Source: Mariniradius saccharolyticus AK6 (lineage in GTDB: Bacteria; Bacteroidota; Bacteroidia; Cytophagales; Cyclobacteriaceae). Taken from it: a DNA stretch of 64,000 bases. Positions 42,994-51,005 of the stretch are shown piece after piece. The stretch lies in the NCBI RefSeq assembly GCF_000330725.2, contig NZ_AMZY02000009.1, forward strand, positions 186,001-250,000, in the 5' to 3' direction. The position numbers and the translations under genes are program-made. Position 1 is the stretch's first letter, and the number at the start of each line of letters is the position of its first letter. The notes under the pieces were generated by a model. The model was not told where the DNA came from, ran no database searches, and saw only the letters and a program-made list of their open reading frames with translations.

Positions 42994-44412
42994 ATGAGCA
43001 AGACTTCCAGCTACAGCCTTTTTGATGATGTTTGCGGTTTCGTGGATGAAGCCGCGCAGTATTTGGATATCCATCAGGGACTTTTGGACCAGATCAAGGC
43101 TTGCAACAGCATCTATAAGTTCCATTTTCCGATCCGCCACGAGGACGGTACCTATGAGGTGCTTACCGGATACCGTATCCAGCATTCCCACCACAAGTTG
43201 CCGGTGAAGGGGGGAATTCGCTTCAGCAGCTTTGTGGACGAAGAGGAAGTCAAGGGACTTGCTGCGCTGATGACTTACAAATGCGCCTTGGTCAATGTGC
43301 CCTTTGGCGGTGCAAAAGGCGGCGTGAGTGTCGAGCCCAAAAATTACAACGAGCGGATGCTGGAGAAAATCACGCGCCGCTATACTTCAGAACTCATCAA
43401 GAAGAAATTCATCGGACCGGCCATTGACGTGCCGGCGCCGGATTACGGTACCGGGGCCAGGGAAATGGCCTGGATCGTGGATACCTATGAGGCCTTCAAT
43501 CCCGAAGTCATCAATGCCAAAGGCTGTGTGACGGGCAAGCCGCTTTCCCAACATGGCATTGAAGGGAGGACGGAAGCTACCGGACAGGGTGTTTTCTTCG
43601 GGATTCGCGAAGCACTTGCCGTCGAGGAGGATATGCGGGAATTGGGATTGACGACGGGGTATCGTGGAAAAACGGTCATCGTACAGGGATTGGGGAATGT
43701 GGGTTACTATTCCGCCAAGTATATCGCCGAAGCAGGGGCCAAAGTGATCGGCGTGGCGGAGTGGAACGGTGGAATTTGGGATGAAAAAGGCATCGATATC
43801 GAGGCCTTGAAAGAATACCAATTGAAAAACAAGGGATTCAAAGGCTTTCCAAAAGGGGAATTTATCGAAAACAGCATCGAGATGCTGACCTATCCCTGCG
43901 ATATACTGATTCCGGCCGCGCTGGAAAACCAGATCACCAAGGACAATGCTCCCAAAATCCAAGCAAAGATCATCGGCGAGGCCGCAAACGGTCCCGTGAC
44001 CAAGGAGGCAGAGAAAATCCTCTTGGAAAAAGGTATCATGGTCATCCCCGATATGTACCTGAATGCAGGGGGCGTGACGGTGTCTTACTTCGAATGGCTC
44101 AAAAACCTGTCCCGCGTTTCCTTCGGCAAGTTGGAAAGAAGGTATGACCAGGAAAAGTTCAGGCGCCTGCTCGGCACGATCGAAAACGCGACAGGGGAGG
44201 AGTTTACCGAAGACGAGAAAACCCAATTGATCCAAGGGGCCTCGGAGCGGGATTTGGTGTTGTCGGGTTTGGAGGAAACGATGGTCACAGCCTATCACGC
44301 CATCAACAGGGTCCGCAAAGAGAAAAACATCAAAAGCCTGCGCACGGCGGGATTTATACTGGCGTTGCAAAGAATCGCCCAAAGCTATACCGATCTGGGA
44401 ATTTTTCCATGA
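42994..44412 (+). CDS. gdhA: Glutamate dehydrogenase (Glu/Leu/Phe/Val family)
   Basis: Starting at ATG 42994 the product has 472 residues; upstream ATG 42973 and TTG 42967 are alternatives adding 7 or 9. Motifs: HHKLPVKGGIRFSSFVDEEEV, ALMTYKCALVNVPFGGAKGG (catalytic Lys), DVPAPDYGTGAREMAWI, the dinucleotide loop VQGLGNVGYYSAKYIAE, and ANGPVTKEAEKIL. It links 2-oxoglutarate and ammonia with glutamate. The length and the long C-terminal tail are typical of the Bacteroidota form. Coenzyme preference is not decided by sequence here. An antisense open frame of 376 codons lies opposite but is a shadow. Confidence 0.93.
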   Translation: MSKTSSYSLFDDVCGFVDEAAQYLDIHQGLLDQIKACNSIYKFHFPIRHEDGTYEVLTGYRIQHSHHKLPVKGGIRFSSFVDEEEVKGLAALMTYKCALVNVPFGGAKGGVSVEPKNYNERMLEKITRRYTSELIKKKFIGPAIDVPAPDYGTGAREMAWIVDTYEAFNPEVINAKGCVTGKPLSQHGIEGRTEATGQGVFFGIREALAVEEDMRELGLTTGYRGKTVIVQGLGNVGYYSAKYIAEAGAKVIGVAEWNGGIWDEKGIDIEALKEYQLKNKGFKGFPKGEFIENSIEMLTYPCDILIPAALENQITKDNAPKIQAKIIGEAANGPVTKEAEKILLEKGIMVIPDMYLNAGGVTVSYFEWLKNLSRVSFGKLERRYDQEKFRRLLGTIENATGEEFTEDEKTQLIQGASERDLVLSGLEETMVTAYHAINRVRKEKNIKSLRTAGFILALQRIAQSYTDLGIFP

Positions 44413-44449
44413 TGGGCTTGGTTGTATAGGTTCCAAAAGCGGAAATTTG

Positions 44450-44486
44450 GGCTCCCTACCCAATAGGCGGGGAGCCTTCTTTTTTG
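44450..44486 (+). terminator. Rho-independent terminator after gdhA
   Basis: GGCTCCC (44450-44456) pairs perfectly with GGGAGCC (44470-44476), followed by TTCTTTTTT. It lies 38 bases after the gdhA stop and ends before hisF. Confidence 0.85.
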
Positions 44487-44537
44487 AAGAGGGTATGTAC
44501 CATGTCGATTTGTACATGGGGATTTTGAAAATCGATT

Positions 44538-45296
44538 ATGCTGACCAAAAGAATCATCCCCTGCCTGGATATCAAAGACGGCAGAACCGTGAAAGGCGTG
44601 AATTTTGTGCAACTCCGCGACGCGGGCGACCCCGTCGAACTGGCGAAAGTCTATTCGGACGAAGGTGCGGATGAACTGGTATTTCTCGATATCACCGCGA
44701 CGGTCGACAAGCGGAAAACCTTGACCGATTTGGTTACCAAAGTGGCAAAGGCGATCAATATTCCCTTTACGGTCGGCGGGGGAATCTCGACGGTCGAGGA
44801 CGTCAAGGTGCTCCTCGGTGCCGGCGCCGACAAGATTTCGATCAACTCTGCCGCGGTCAAGAACCCACAGATTATCAATGAAATGGCGCTGGAATTTGGT
44901 TCGCAATGCGTCGTCGTGGCGATCGATACCCGCAATGTGGATGGGATTGATTTTGTCCATACCCATGGAGGCCGCAAGCCTACCTTGCTGCGGACACAGG
45001 CTTGGGCCAAGGAAGTGGCGGACCGGGGTGCGGGGGAAATCCTCCTGACGTCCATGGACAACGACGGTACCAAATCCGGTTTCGCCAACGAAATTACCGC
45101 GGAGATTTCGGCAGCACTGTCCATTCCCGTGATAGCATCAGGTGGTGCGGGAAATATGTCGCATTTCAAGGATGTTTTTACCTTTGGAAAGGCTGATGCC
45201 GCATTGGCTGCCAGTATTTTCCACTTCAAGGAAATACCGATTCCTGACCTAAAAGCTTACTTGGCAAAGGAGGGAATCAGCATGAGAATTCAATGA
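44538..45296 (+). CDS. hisF: Imidazole glycerol phosphate synthase, cyclase subunit
   Basis: The 252-residue TIM barrel shows [20 protein letters not shown] with the first catalytic Asp11, [61 protein letters not shown] with Asp about 130, and IASGGAG. HisF closes the imidazole ring with ammonia supplied by HisH. HisIE follows after 31 bases, but the other his genes are not in the window, so the histidine pathway is split in this genome or begins elsewhere. Confidence 0.97.
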   Translation: MLTKRIIPCLDIKDGRTVKGVNFVQLRDAGDPVELAKVYSDEGADELVFLDITATVDKRKTLTDLVTKVAKAINIPFTVGGGISTVEDVKVLLGAGADKISINSAAVKNPQIINEMALEFGSQCVVVAIDTRNVDGIDFVHTHGGRKPTLLRTQAWAKEVADRGAGEILLTSMDNDGTKSGFANEITAEISAALSIPVIASGGAGNMSHFKDVFTFGKADAALAASIFHFKEIPIPDLKAYLAKEGISMRIQ

Positions 45297-45327
45297 GCCG
45301 CAATTGGCAATCGAAAAGACTTATCAG

Positions 45328-45933
45328 ATGGAAAAACTGGAGATAGATTTTGAAAAGGTAAACGGGCTTGTACCCGCGATTATCCAGGACGTGGATACAG
45401 GTGCCGTGCTGATGTTGGGCTATATGAACCAAGAGGCGTTGGATCAAACCCTCGAGACGGGCAAGGTGACATTCTACAGCCGCACCAAGGAGAGGTTATG
45501 GACAAAGGGTGAGACTTCGGGGAATTTCCTCTTGTTGAAATCCATCAAGCTCGACTGCGACAACGATACGCTCTTGATCCAGGCAAAACCCGTCGGTCCC
45601 GTCTGCCACAAAGGCGATGATACTTGCTTTGAGCAGGAAAACAAAAGCAAGACCCATTTCATCGACCACCTGCGCGGCATCATCAAGGACCGCAAAAACA
45701 ATCCCAACCAGCAATCCTATACAGCATCTCTGTTTGCCAAGGGCATCAATAAAATCGCCCAAAAGGTAGGAGAGGAGGCAGTCGAGATCGTCATCGAAGC
45801 CAAAGATGACAACAAAGAACTGTTTTTAGGCGAGGCGGCCGATTTGCTTTTCCACTACTTGGTTTTGTTGGAAGCCAAGGGCTACGAGCTCGATGAGGTG
45901 ATGGATGTGCTGATCAAACGGCACCAAAAATAA
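45328..45933 (+). CDS. hisIE: Bifunctional phosphoribosyl-AMP cyclohydrolase / phosphoribosyl-ATP pyrophosphatase
   Basis: ATG 45328 gives 201 residues (an upstream TTG at 45304 would add eight). The HisI half (about 1-105) has GYMNQEALDQTLETGKVTFYSRTKERLW and the metal-binding LDCDNDTLL plus VCHKGDDTCF. The HisE half (about 108-201) has YTASLFAKGINKIAQKVGEEAVEIVIEAKDD. The two halves do steps 2 and 3 of histidine synthesis. The fusion is usual for the phylum. Confidence 0.96.
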   Translation: MEKLEIDFEKVNGLVPAIIQDVDTGAVLMLGYMNQEALDQTLETGKVTFYSRTKERLWTKGETSGNFLLLKSIKLDCDNDTLLIQAKPVGPVCHKGDDTCFEQENKSKTHFIDHLRGIIKDRKNNPNQQSYTASLFAKGINKIAQKVGEEAVEIVIEAKDDNKELFLGEAADLLFHYLVLLEAKGYELDEVMDVLIKRHQK

Positions 45934-45948
45934 GGGAGAAAGCCGCCC

Positions 45949-46224
45949 CATCATTCATGATTCAGTATTCGGCGTTCATCACCTGCCCACCGCAGGCGGG
46001 TTCGAAATTCTTTTTCCTAGAATATCGAATGTCGAATACCGATCGTACAACACCCTTTCTAACCCGGAATCGAAATGTTCCATCATTCATGATTCGGTAT
46101 TCGGCGTTCATCATTCGAAATTCTTTTTTTCCTAGAATATCGAATGTCGAATATCGAACATCGAATATCGAAAAACCAATAACCAATAACTTATAACCAA
46201 TACCAATAGCCAATTCCCAATTCC
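45949..46224. repeat. Tandem pair of about 80-base repeats and TCGAAT/CAATAACC low-complexity tract
   Basis: Copy 1 (45949-46040) and copy 2 (46081-46159) share CATCATTCATGATTC(A/G)GTATTCGGCGTTCATCA-type start and a TCGAAATTCTTTTT...CCTAGAATATCGAATGTCGAAT-type end (described here in parts). Copy 1 carries an extra 20-base insert with a CCTGC...GCAGG hairpin (45982-46001). After copy 2 comes TCGAACATCGAATATCG and repeated CCAATAAC words (46170-46210). Similar words occur at 15475-15503 and 56688-56757. Confidence 0.75.
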
Positions 46225-46773
46225 CTACCTCCAATCCCAAACCACGATACACCAAATCTGCCCATCTTCGGCTTCATAGCGGGCTATTTCCTGGAACCCA
46301 ACCCGCTCGTGGGCGCGGAGTGAGCGGCCGTTCATGGCGTTGATCTCGGTCACCACCATTTCGAAATTTTGCGAGTGGACCTCCCGGTAGGCCTGATAAA
46401 TGGCGTCGAAGATGCCCATTCCCCGATAGTCTTTGCTTACACATACCTGCCCAACGACCAAAAAGCGGTATTCGCTGAGCCTTTTTCCATCGTATTCCAA
46501 GGACTCTAGCATTTCAAACATCGGCATCAATTCGGGAATGTCATATTTGGTGTCCTCTGTCATCGCAAGGACATATGCTGCTATCGTATCGCCGTATTTG
46601 GCGACCACATGCGGTGCAAATCCATGCATTTTGGCCAGAGATTCGACGTCATGCCTTGCAAACACAAAGCCTTGGTCGAGGTCTTCCAGGTTGGTGATGT
46701 GATTTTCTTCCTGCAATTCAAGGATGCCCTCGAGGTCTTCGACGGTTTGGGCGGTTTGGATTTGGATCGACAT
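46225..46773 (-). CDS. GNAT family N-acetyltransferase
   Basis: The 182-residue product has the GNAT core: FLVVGQVCVSKDYRGMGIFDAIYQAYREV (about 100-128) with the acetyl-CoA loop variant RGMGIF, then EMVVTEINAMNGRSLRAHERVGFQEI. The substrate is unknown. It lies 35 bases downstream of the bestrophin gene and its 3' end abuts the repeat patch. Confidence 0.88.
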   Translation of the reverse strand: MSIQIQTAQTVEDLEGILELQEENHITNLEDLDQGFVFARHDVESLAKMHGFAPHVVAKYGDTIAAYVLAMTEDTKYDIPELMPMFEMLESLEYDGKRLSEYRFLVVGQVCVSKDYRGMGIFDAIYQAYREVHSQNFEMVVTEINAMNGRSLRAHERVGFQEIARYEAEDGQIWCIVVWDWR

Positions 46774-46808
46774 GGCGTGGGGGAATTATCTGCGAATGTA
46801 CGGCCTTT

Positions 46809-47810
46809 TTACATCAAAAATCCGTTTTCGACGGGATAGGGTTCGGGGATATTTTCGTCCTTTAGCATTTCACGCAGGTCGATTTCGATGGACCTCGTGA
46901 TTGCTGAGATCGGGATGTCGTTGTAGGCGCTTTCGAAGGGATTTTCGGAATAGTCGCCGATCCTTTCCATCAAGAAAAATATCCAAATGATCAGTCCTGA
47001 AAACGGAATAGTCATCCACACCCAGAGTTCATTGCTGGCTTCAAAAATATCCAAGAGCCCAAACGGAATCAGGGCGCAAAAGAAATAGTTCATCCACAAT
47101 GCGACTGAGGCATATTGTCTGGGAAGGGGAAAGTTTTTGATCCGTTCACAAGTGCCTTGGTTGTCATAAAAATTGCCGATAAGCTGGTGAAACCATACCT
47201 GCTTGTAGTCCGAGATCAGGCCCTCTTCTTTCAGTGCGGCGAGTTCCTCGGTTTGCTTTTTCAGGATCTGGACTGGAATATTCTTGACCTTAATAAAACA
47301 CTCTAGTTCATCCGCCGCCAGATAGGGAGCCAGTTCCTTGGCCACACCATCTTCCATGATTTTGGCGTACTGAGGGACGAAAAAAAGATCCTTTGGCCCA
47401 TACTTGTGTTCCCAGGATTTTCTGGTGTCGCGCAGAAGTCTTTTCAGCGCGATTGCCCAAGCCAAATGCCTGTAAATGATGCGTTTTTTTCTTGCTTCCA
47501 AATCGCCGTGCGAACCCTTATCGATCAGGCTCAGGATTCCGGTGGCAAAGGTACGGCTGTCATTGACGATCCCACCCCAGGCTTTGCGCGCTTCCCATGT
47601 ACGGTCGTAGGAGGAGTTGTTCTTGAAGCCGAGGTAAAAGGCCACTGCAATACCGATGACACTGATAGGTTCCCAAGGAAGTGTGAAAATCGCCCAACCG
47701 GTAAATTTATACAGTAAGGTAACGGCTGTGGCATACAACATCCCCCTGATAAACGATTTTCGGGACCATCTAAAAGTCATCCAAAGACTGTAATTTCTTT
47801 TGGTGTACAT
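46809..47810 (-). CDS. Bestrophin family (UPF0187) ion channel protein
   Basis: The 333-residue product has the bestrophin features: an N-terminal WMTFRWSRKSFIRGMLYA leading into the first helix, the helix pair with GFKNNSSYDRTWEARKAWGGIVNDSR (about 62-88), and a late helix pair with FGLLDIFEASNELWVWMTIPFSGLIIWIFFLMERIGD split over residues 250-285. SENPFESAYNDIPISAI is also typical. Bacterial homologues are pentameric cation or anion channels; selectivity is not predictable. Probably co-transcribed with the GNAT gene. Confidence 0.9.
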   Translation of the reverse strand: MYTKRNYSLWMTFRWSRKSFIRGMLYATAVTLLYKFTGWAIFTLPWEPISVIGIAVAFYLGFKNNSSYDRTWEARKAWGGIVNDSRTFATGILSLIDKGSHGDLEARKKRIIYRHLAWAIALKRLLRDTRKSWEHKYGPKDLFFVPQYAKIMEDGVAKELAPYLAADELECFIKVKNIPVQILKKQTEELAALKEEGLISDYKQVWFHQLIGNFYDNQGTCERIKNFPLPRQYASVALWMNYFFCALIPFGLLDIFEASNELWVWMTIPFSGLIIWIFFLMERIGDYSENPFESAYNDIPISAITRSIEIDLREMLKDENIPEPYPVENGFLM

Positions 47811-47896
47811 GGTACAGGGTTTAAGGCGAAGTCAATAAAAAGATAATTTATCGTAAAAAACCTGTCAATCCAAAATCGCATCCCGCCGATACATTT

Positions 47897-48730
47897 CTAC
47901 TCCAAAATCCGCTCAAACAATTGCTTGCATTGGGATTCCACTTTTTGGGTATAGGTTTTTTTGTTTGCCTGAAGTTGGGAAAGGAGCTCTAGGTATTTCT
48001 TCGAAATATGCTCACGGTCGGCAAGAAAACCGGTCAGGTGCTGCAGAAATAGGTGGTTTTGGTACCAATCGTTGAGGGAGCGTTGCAATTCAGCCATTCG
48101 GTCGTGGACTTCCTGCACAAAGATCGAGTTGAATCCCGATTCGATCCTGAGGTTTTCGAGCGCCGTAATCACCCGTAGCCCCTCGTAGATGTCCTTCAGT
48201 GCCCCACTTGTCAGTTTTTCTTTGTTGTCGAGGTTAAAAAACTCCAGTTCCTCGTTGATGATCTGAGTGGTAGAGGTGTTGATCATCAGTGGCTTCAGTC
48301 CCTTGCTGTACTGATGGACCTCCTCAAATAGCTGCTCCCAGACCTTGAGCGGCGTGGCTACTATTTGGTCGTACACGTCAGTGTAAAGGATCGACTTCTC
48401 GTTTTCGAGTTGTTTTCTGTAAGAGTTAAAACTCAGGTTGTTTTTTTCCTCGATTTCATCGAGTTGGCGCATGATGAATTTGAGGTGTTTGGTCTTTTTC
48501 AGGCCTTTGAAAATCTTTTTGAAAGGGGAAAATAGCTTGAATTGGAGCTTTTCCTCTTCAAAGTATATCCGCGACAATAGATCCGTGTATATTTCAAGGA
48601 ATATCAATCTTTGCTCCAGCTCCATGGCTTTCTTTCCACGGTACTTTTTCCCAAGTGCGAGAAAAGCCTCCTTCGCATCTGCGTACTGCTGGGCAAATAA
48701 TCTGAATACAGGGGATAGTTTTCCGATCAT
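47897..48730 (-). CDS. Coiled-coil protein of unknown function
   Basis: The 277-residue product is rich in Leu, Lys, Glu and Gln and predicted to be nearly all helical, with no signal peptide or membrane helix. Stretches such as LEQRLIFLEIYTDLLSRIYFEE and RDHISKKYLELLSQLQANKK-type heptads suggest coiled coil. It starts three bases after the Smr-protein stop, so it belongs to the tamB-phr-Smr transcript. No family recognised. Confidence 0.6.
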   Translation of the reverse strand: MIGKLSPVFRLFAQQYADAKEAFLALGKKYRGKKAMELEQRLIFLEIYTDLLSRIYFEEEKLQFKLFSPFKKIFKGLKKTKHLKFIMRQLDEIEEKNNLSFNSYRKQLENEKSILYTDVYDQIVATPLKVWEQLFEEVHQYSKGLKPLMINTSTTQIINEELEFFNLDNKEKLTSGALKDIYEGLRVITALENLRIESGFNSIFVQEVHDRMAELQRSLNDWYQNHLFLQHLTGFLADREHISKKYLELLSQLQANKKTYTQKVESQCKQLFERILE

Positions 48731-48733
48731 GGC

Positions 48734-49678
48734 TCAAGAAATTCTTACCAAAGTGGCGCCATAACCGAAGCGGTCTTTCTGGCTGTCTTGAAAATACTTA
48801 ATATTTCCCATTTGGCTGAGAATCTTGTGGATTTCTTTTCTCAGTACGCCGTTGCCTATGCCATGCACAAAAGTGATCTCATCCATGCCGGAGGCAATGG
48901 CTTGGTTCAGGTTGGTTTCGAATGTCTTGAGTTGCAGCCTGAGCATTTCTGAATTGCTCATTTTGGAATGGTCTTCGACGAGCTTCTCGATGTGCAGGTC
49001 GATTTCGCGAGGCGGTTTCTTGAAGGTGGGCTGCTCGACCATTTTTCCCTCGTTCAATTCGGCATTGAGCTCCTGTACATTGATTTCCTTGGTGTTTTCC
49101 GAAAGCTTAAAAACATAGCCATTCTTTCCAAGGACGGGGATTTTGCCTTTGCTCCTGAAGAAAGAGCTAGCCTTGAACTTGATCCGCCGTTCGATCGAGG
49201 GAAGCTGTTTTTCGATTTTTTCATGGATCGGAAAAAGCTGCACCAAAAGCATCGGCCATTCTTCGAAGTCCGCAATTGATTTCTCGCCAACCTTCATGGA
49301 GCCGTTCGGGCCAATTTTGTCAGCCAAAAGCGTCTTGCAGTTTTCGCCGAAAATCTCTGCAACCAGTACGAAATAGGTCCGTACGCTGTCGTTGCAGATG
49401 TAAATGCTGTGGTCCTTGTCGTTAAGCGGGATGTAGCCCAAAAAAACGCCTTCTCCGCTGACTGTGCCGCCGTCCAGAACGGATGGGGTTTGGCTGGGAG
49501 CTTGCGCGCCGCCGAAATATTGCTTTTCTACAGCAGAAACTACGACGACCTCACGCCGGTGGACGGGAATACGGAATCCGTCTTCGATTTCTATTTCCAC
49601 CATTCCCCCGGACGAAATCTTGGTGATTACTCCTGATTCGTTGCCATGAAGGATTCTTACTTTGTCGCCTATATTCAT
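48734..49678 (-). CDS. DUF2027 and Smr domain protein
   Basis: The 314-residue product starts with a small beta domain (MNIGDKVRILHGNESGVITK, EIEIEDGFRIPVHRREVVVV, about 1-50), then a DUF2027 beta region (about 75-215), and ends with an Smr domain (about 225-314). The Smr domain has DLHIEKLVEDHSKMSNSEML, the HGIGNGVLR loop near 275-283 and GYGATLVRI. Smr domains are nucleases or nucleic-acid binders in MutS2-like proteins; this stand-alone arrangement is widespread in Bacteroidota. It overlaps the photolyase stop by 4 bases. Confidence 0.88.
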   Translation of the reverse strand: MNIGDKVRILHGNESGVITKISSGGMVEIEIEDGFRIPVHRREVVVVSAVEKQYFGGAQAPSQTPSVLDGGTVSGEGVFLGYIPLNDKDHSIYICNDSVRTYFVLVAEIFGENCKTLLADKIGPNGSMKVGEKSIADFEEWPMLLVQLFPIHEKIEKQLPSIERRIKFKASSFFRSKGKIPVLGKNGYVFKLSENTKEINVQELNAELNEGKMVEQPTFKKPPREIDLHIEKLVEDHSKMSNSEMLRLQLKTFETNLNQAIASGMDEITFVHGIGNGVLRKEIHKILSQMGNIKYFQDSQKDRFGYGATLVRIS

Positions 49679-50979
49679 GTTGCCTGCAGCGCCGCCTGAT
49701 ATGTGTCGATGGCTCTTTGTCTGGCAAATTTATGATCTACCATCGGTTTTGGATAGTCCGACGTGCCAAATTCTGGTATCCATTTGCGGATATATTTCAA
49801 TTCTTTGTCAAATTTCTCCGTTTGGGATTCGGGATTGAAAACCCGAAAGTACGGCTGGGCGTCTGTACCAGTGCCCGCCGCCCATTGCCATCCGCCATTG
49901 TTGGAGGAAAGCTCAAAGTCGAGGAGTTTCTTTGCAAAATACGCCTCACCCCATCTCCAATCGATCAAGAGGTGTTTTGTCAAAAAACTCGCCACGATCA
50001 TACGGACACGGTTGTGCATGTAGCCAGTTGCGTTGAGTTCTCGCATACCGGCATCCACGATCGGGAATCCGGTTCTGCCATCACACCATTTTTTGAAATC
50101 TTCCTCTGATCTCCTCCAAGTAATTTGGTCGTAGGCTGGCTTGAACGCATGGTCTACGACTTGTGGGTTGTGGAAAAGAATCATCATATAAAATTCCCGC
50201 CAAATCAACTCGTTGAGGTAAGTCTGATTGAGTTTCACAGCTTTGAGTGCGAGCTGCCTGACTGAAATCGTGCCAAAACGCAAGTGGACCCCAAGTCGCG
50301 AAGTGCCTGCCACTGCAGGGAAATCCCGGGTTTTGTCATACTTGGCTATCAGGCTTTCATCCACTTTCAAAGGGGGAATCGTGATTTTGCTCCGCTCAAA
50401 TCCCATCTCTTCCAAACTCGGAATCGGAAGGGGAGAGGTCTGGTAGAAGTTGTTTTTTCTGGCGTCAAGCGCCAAAGTTTGGATGTTGGATTTCTGAAAA
50501 CGATCCATCCAAGCCCTGCTGTAGGGTGTAAAAACTTTATAAAAGTCACCACTCCCGTTGAGTATCTCGTCTTTTTCGAATATGACCTGATCCTTGAAGT
50601 CCAAGAATTGGATTCCTTTTCTCTTCAGGAGTGCCGCCGCCGCTGCGTCACGCTCTTTGGCGTAGGGTTCATAGTCCCTATTGGTGTAGACGACTTGGAT
50701 GTCATAGGTCTCCAACAATTCCCGGTAGACATCCAAGGGGCTTCCATATTTCACCAAAATACTACTGCCAAAATGCTGGAGCTCTGATGATAACCGTTGA
50801 ATTTGGTCGTGAATGAAAGTGACTCGCGCATCGTCTTTGTCCTCAAGTTTATCGAGGATGTTCCTGTCAAAAACAAATAGGGGCAAGACATTTTTTTCCT
50901 GTTGGTAGGCGTAAAAGAGTCCGGTATTGTCCTCTAGCCGAAGGTCTCTTCGAAACCAAAATAAGCTGACTTTTTCCAT
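49675..50979 (-). CDS. phrB: Deoxyribodipyrimidine photolyase (class I, cryptochrome/photolyase family)
   Basis: ATG 50979 gives 434 residues. The N-terminal antenna domain has VSLFWFRRDLRLEDNTGLFYA; the C-terminal FAD domain has TSRLGVHLRFGTISVRQ, LIWREFYMM, KWCDGRTGFPIVDAGMREL and NNGGWQWAAGTGTDAQPYF. The tryptophan-rich TGWMHNR equivalent reads TGYMHNRVRM. The enzyme repairs UV cyclobutane dimers with blue light. It lies 26 bases after the tamB-like stop and is translationally coupled to the Smr gene. Confidence 0.93.
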   Translation of the reverse strand: MEKVSLFWFRRDLRLEDNTGLFYAYQQEKNVLPLFVFDRNILDKLEDKDDARVTFIHDQIQRLSSELQHFGSSILVKYGSPLDVYRELLETYDIQVVYTNRDYEPYAKERDAAAAALLKRKGIQFLDFKDQVIFEKDEILNGSGDFYKVFTPYSRAWMDRFQKSNIQTLALDARKNNFYQTSPLPIPSLEEMGFERSKITIPPLKVDESLIAKYDKTRDFPAVAGTSRLGVHLRFGTISVRQLALKAVKLNQTYLNELIWREFYMMILFHNPQVVDHAFKPAYDQITWRRSEEDFKKWCDGRTGFPIVDAGMRELNATGYMHNRVRMIVASFLTKHLLIDWRWGEAYFAKKLLDFELSSNNGGWQWAAGTGTDAQPYFRVFNPESQTEKFDKELKYIRKWIPEFGTSDYPKPMVDHKFARQRAIDTYQAALQAT

Positions 50980-51005
50980 CAAGGGTTTATTTTCAGCTAA
51001 TCAAG

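Noticed and set aside
43387-44517. 376-codon open frame on the minus strand opposite gdhA
   Set aside because: It lies entirely antisense to a strongly conserved gene, has no recognisable domain, and arises from third-position GC bias of gdhA codons.
45949-46160. CRISPR array
   Set aside because: Only two copies, units of about 80 bases with an insert in one, no regular spacers and no cas genes nearby.
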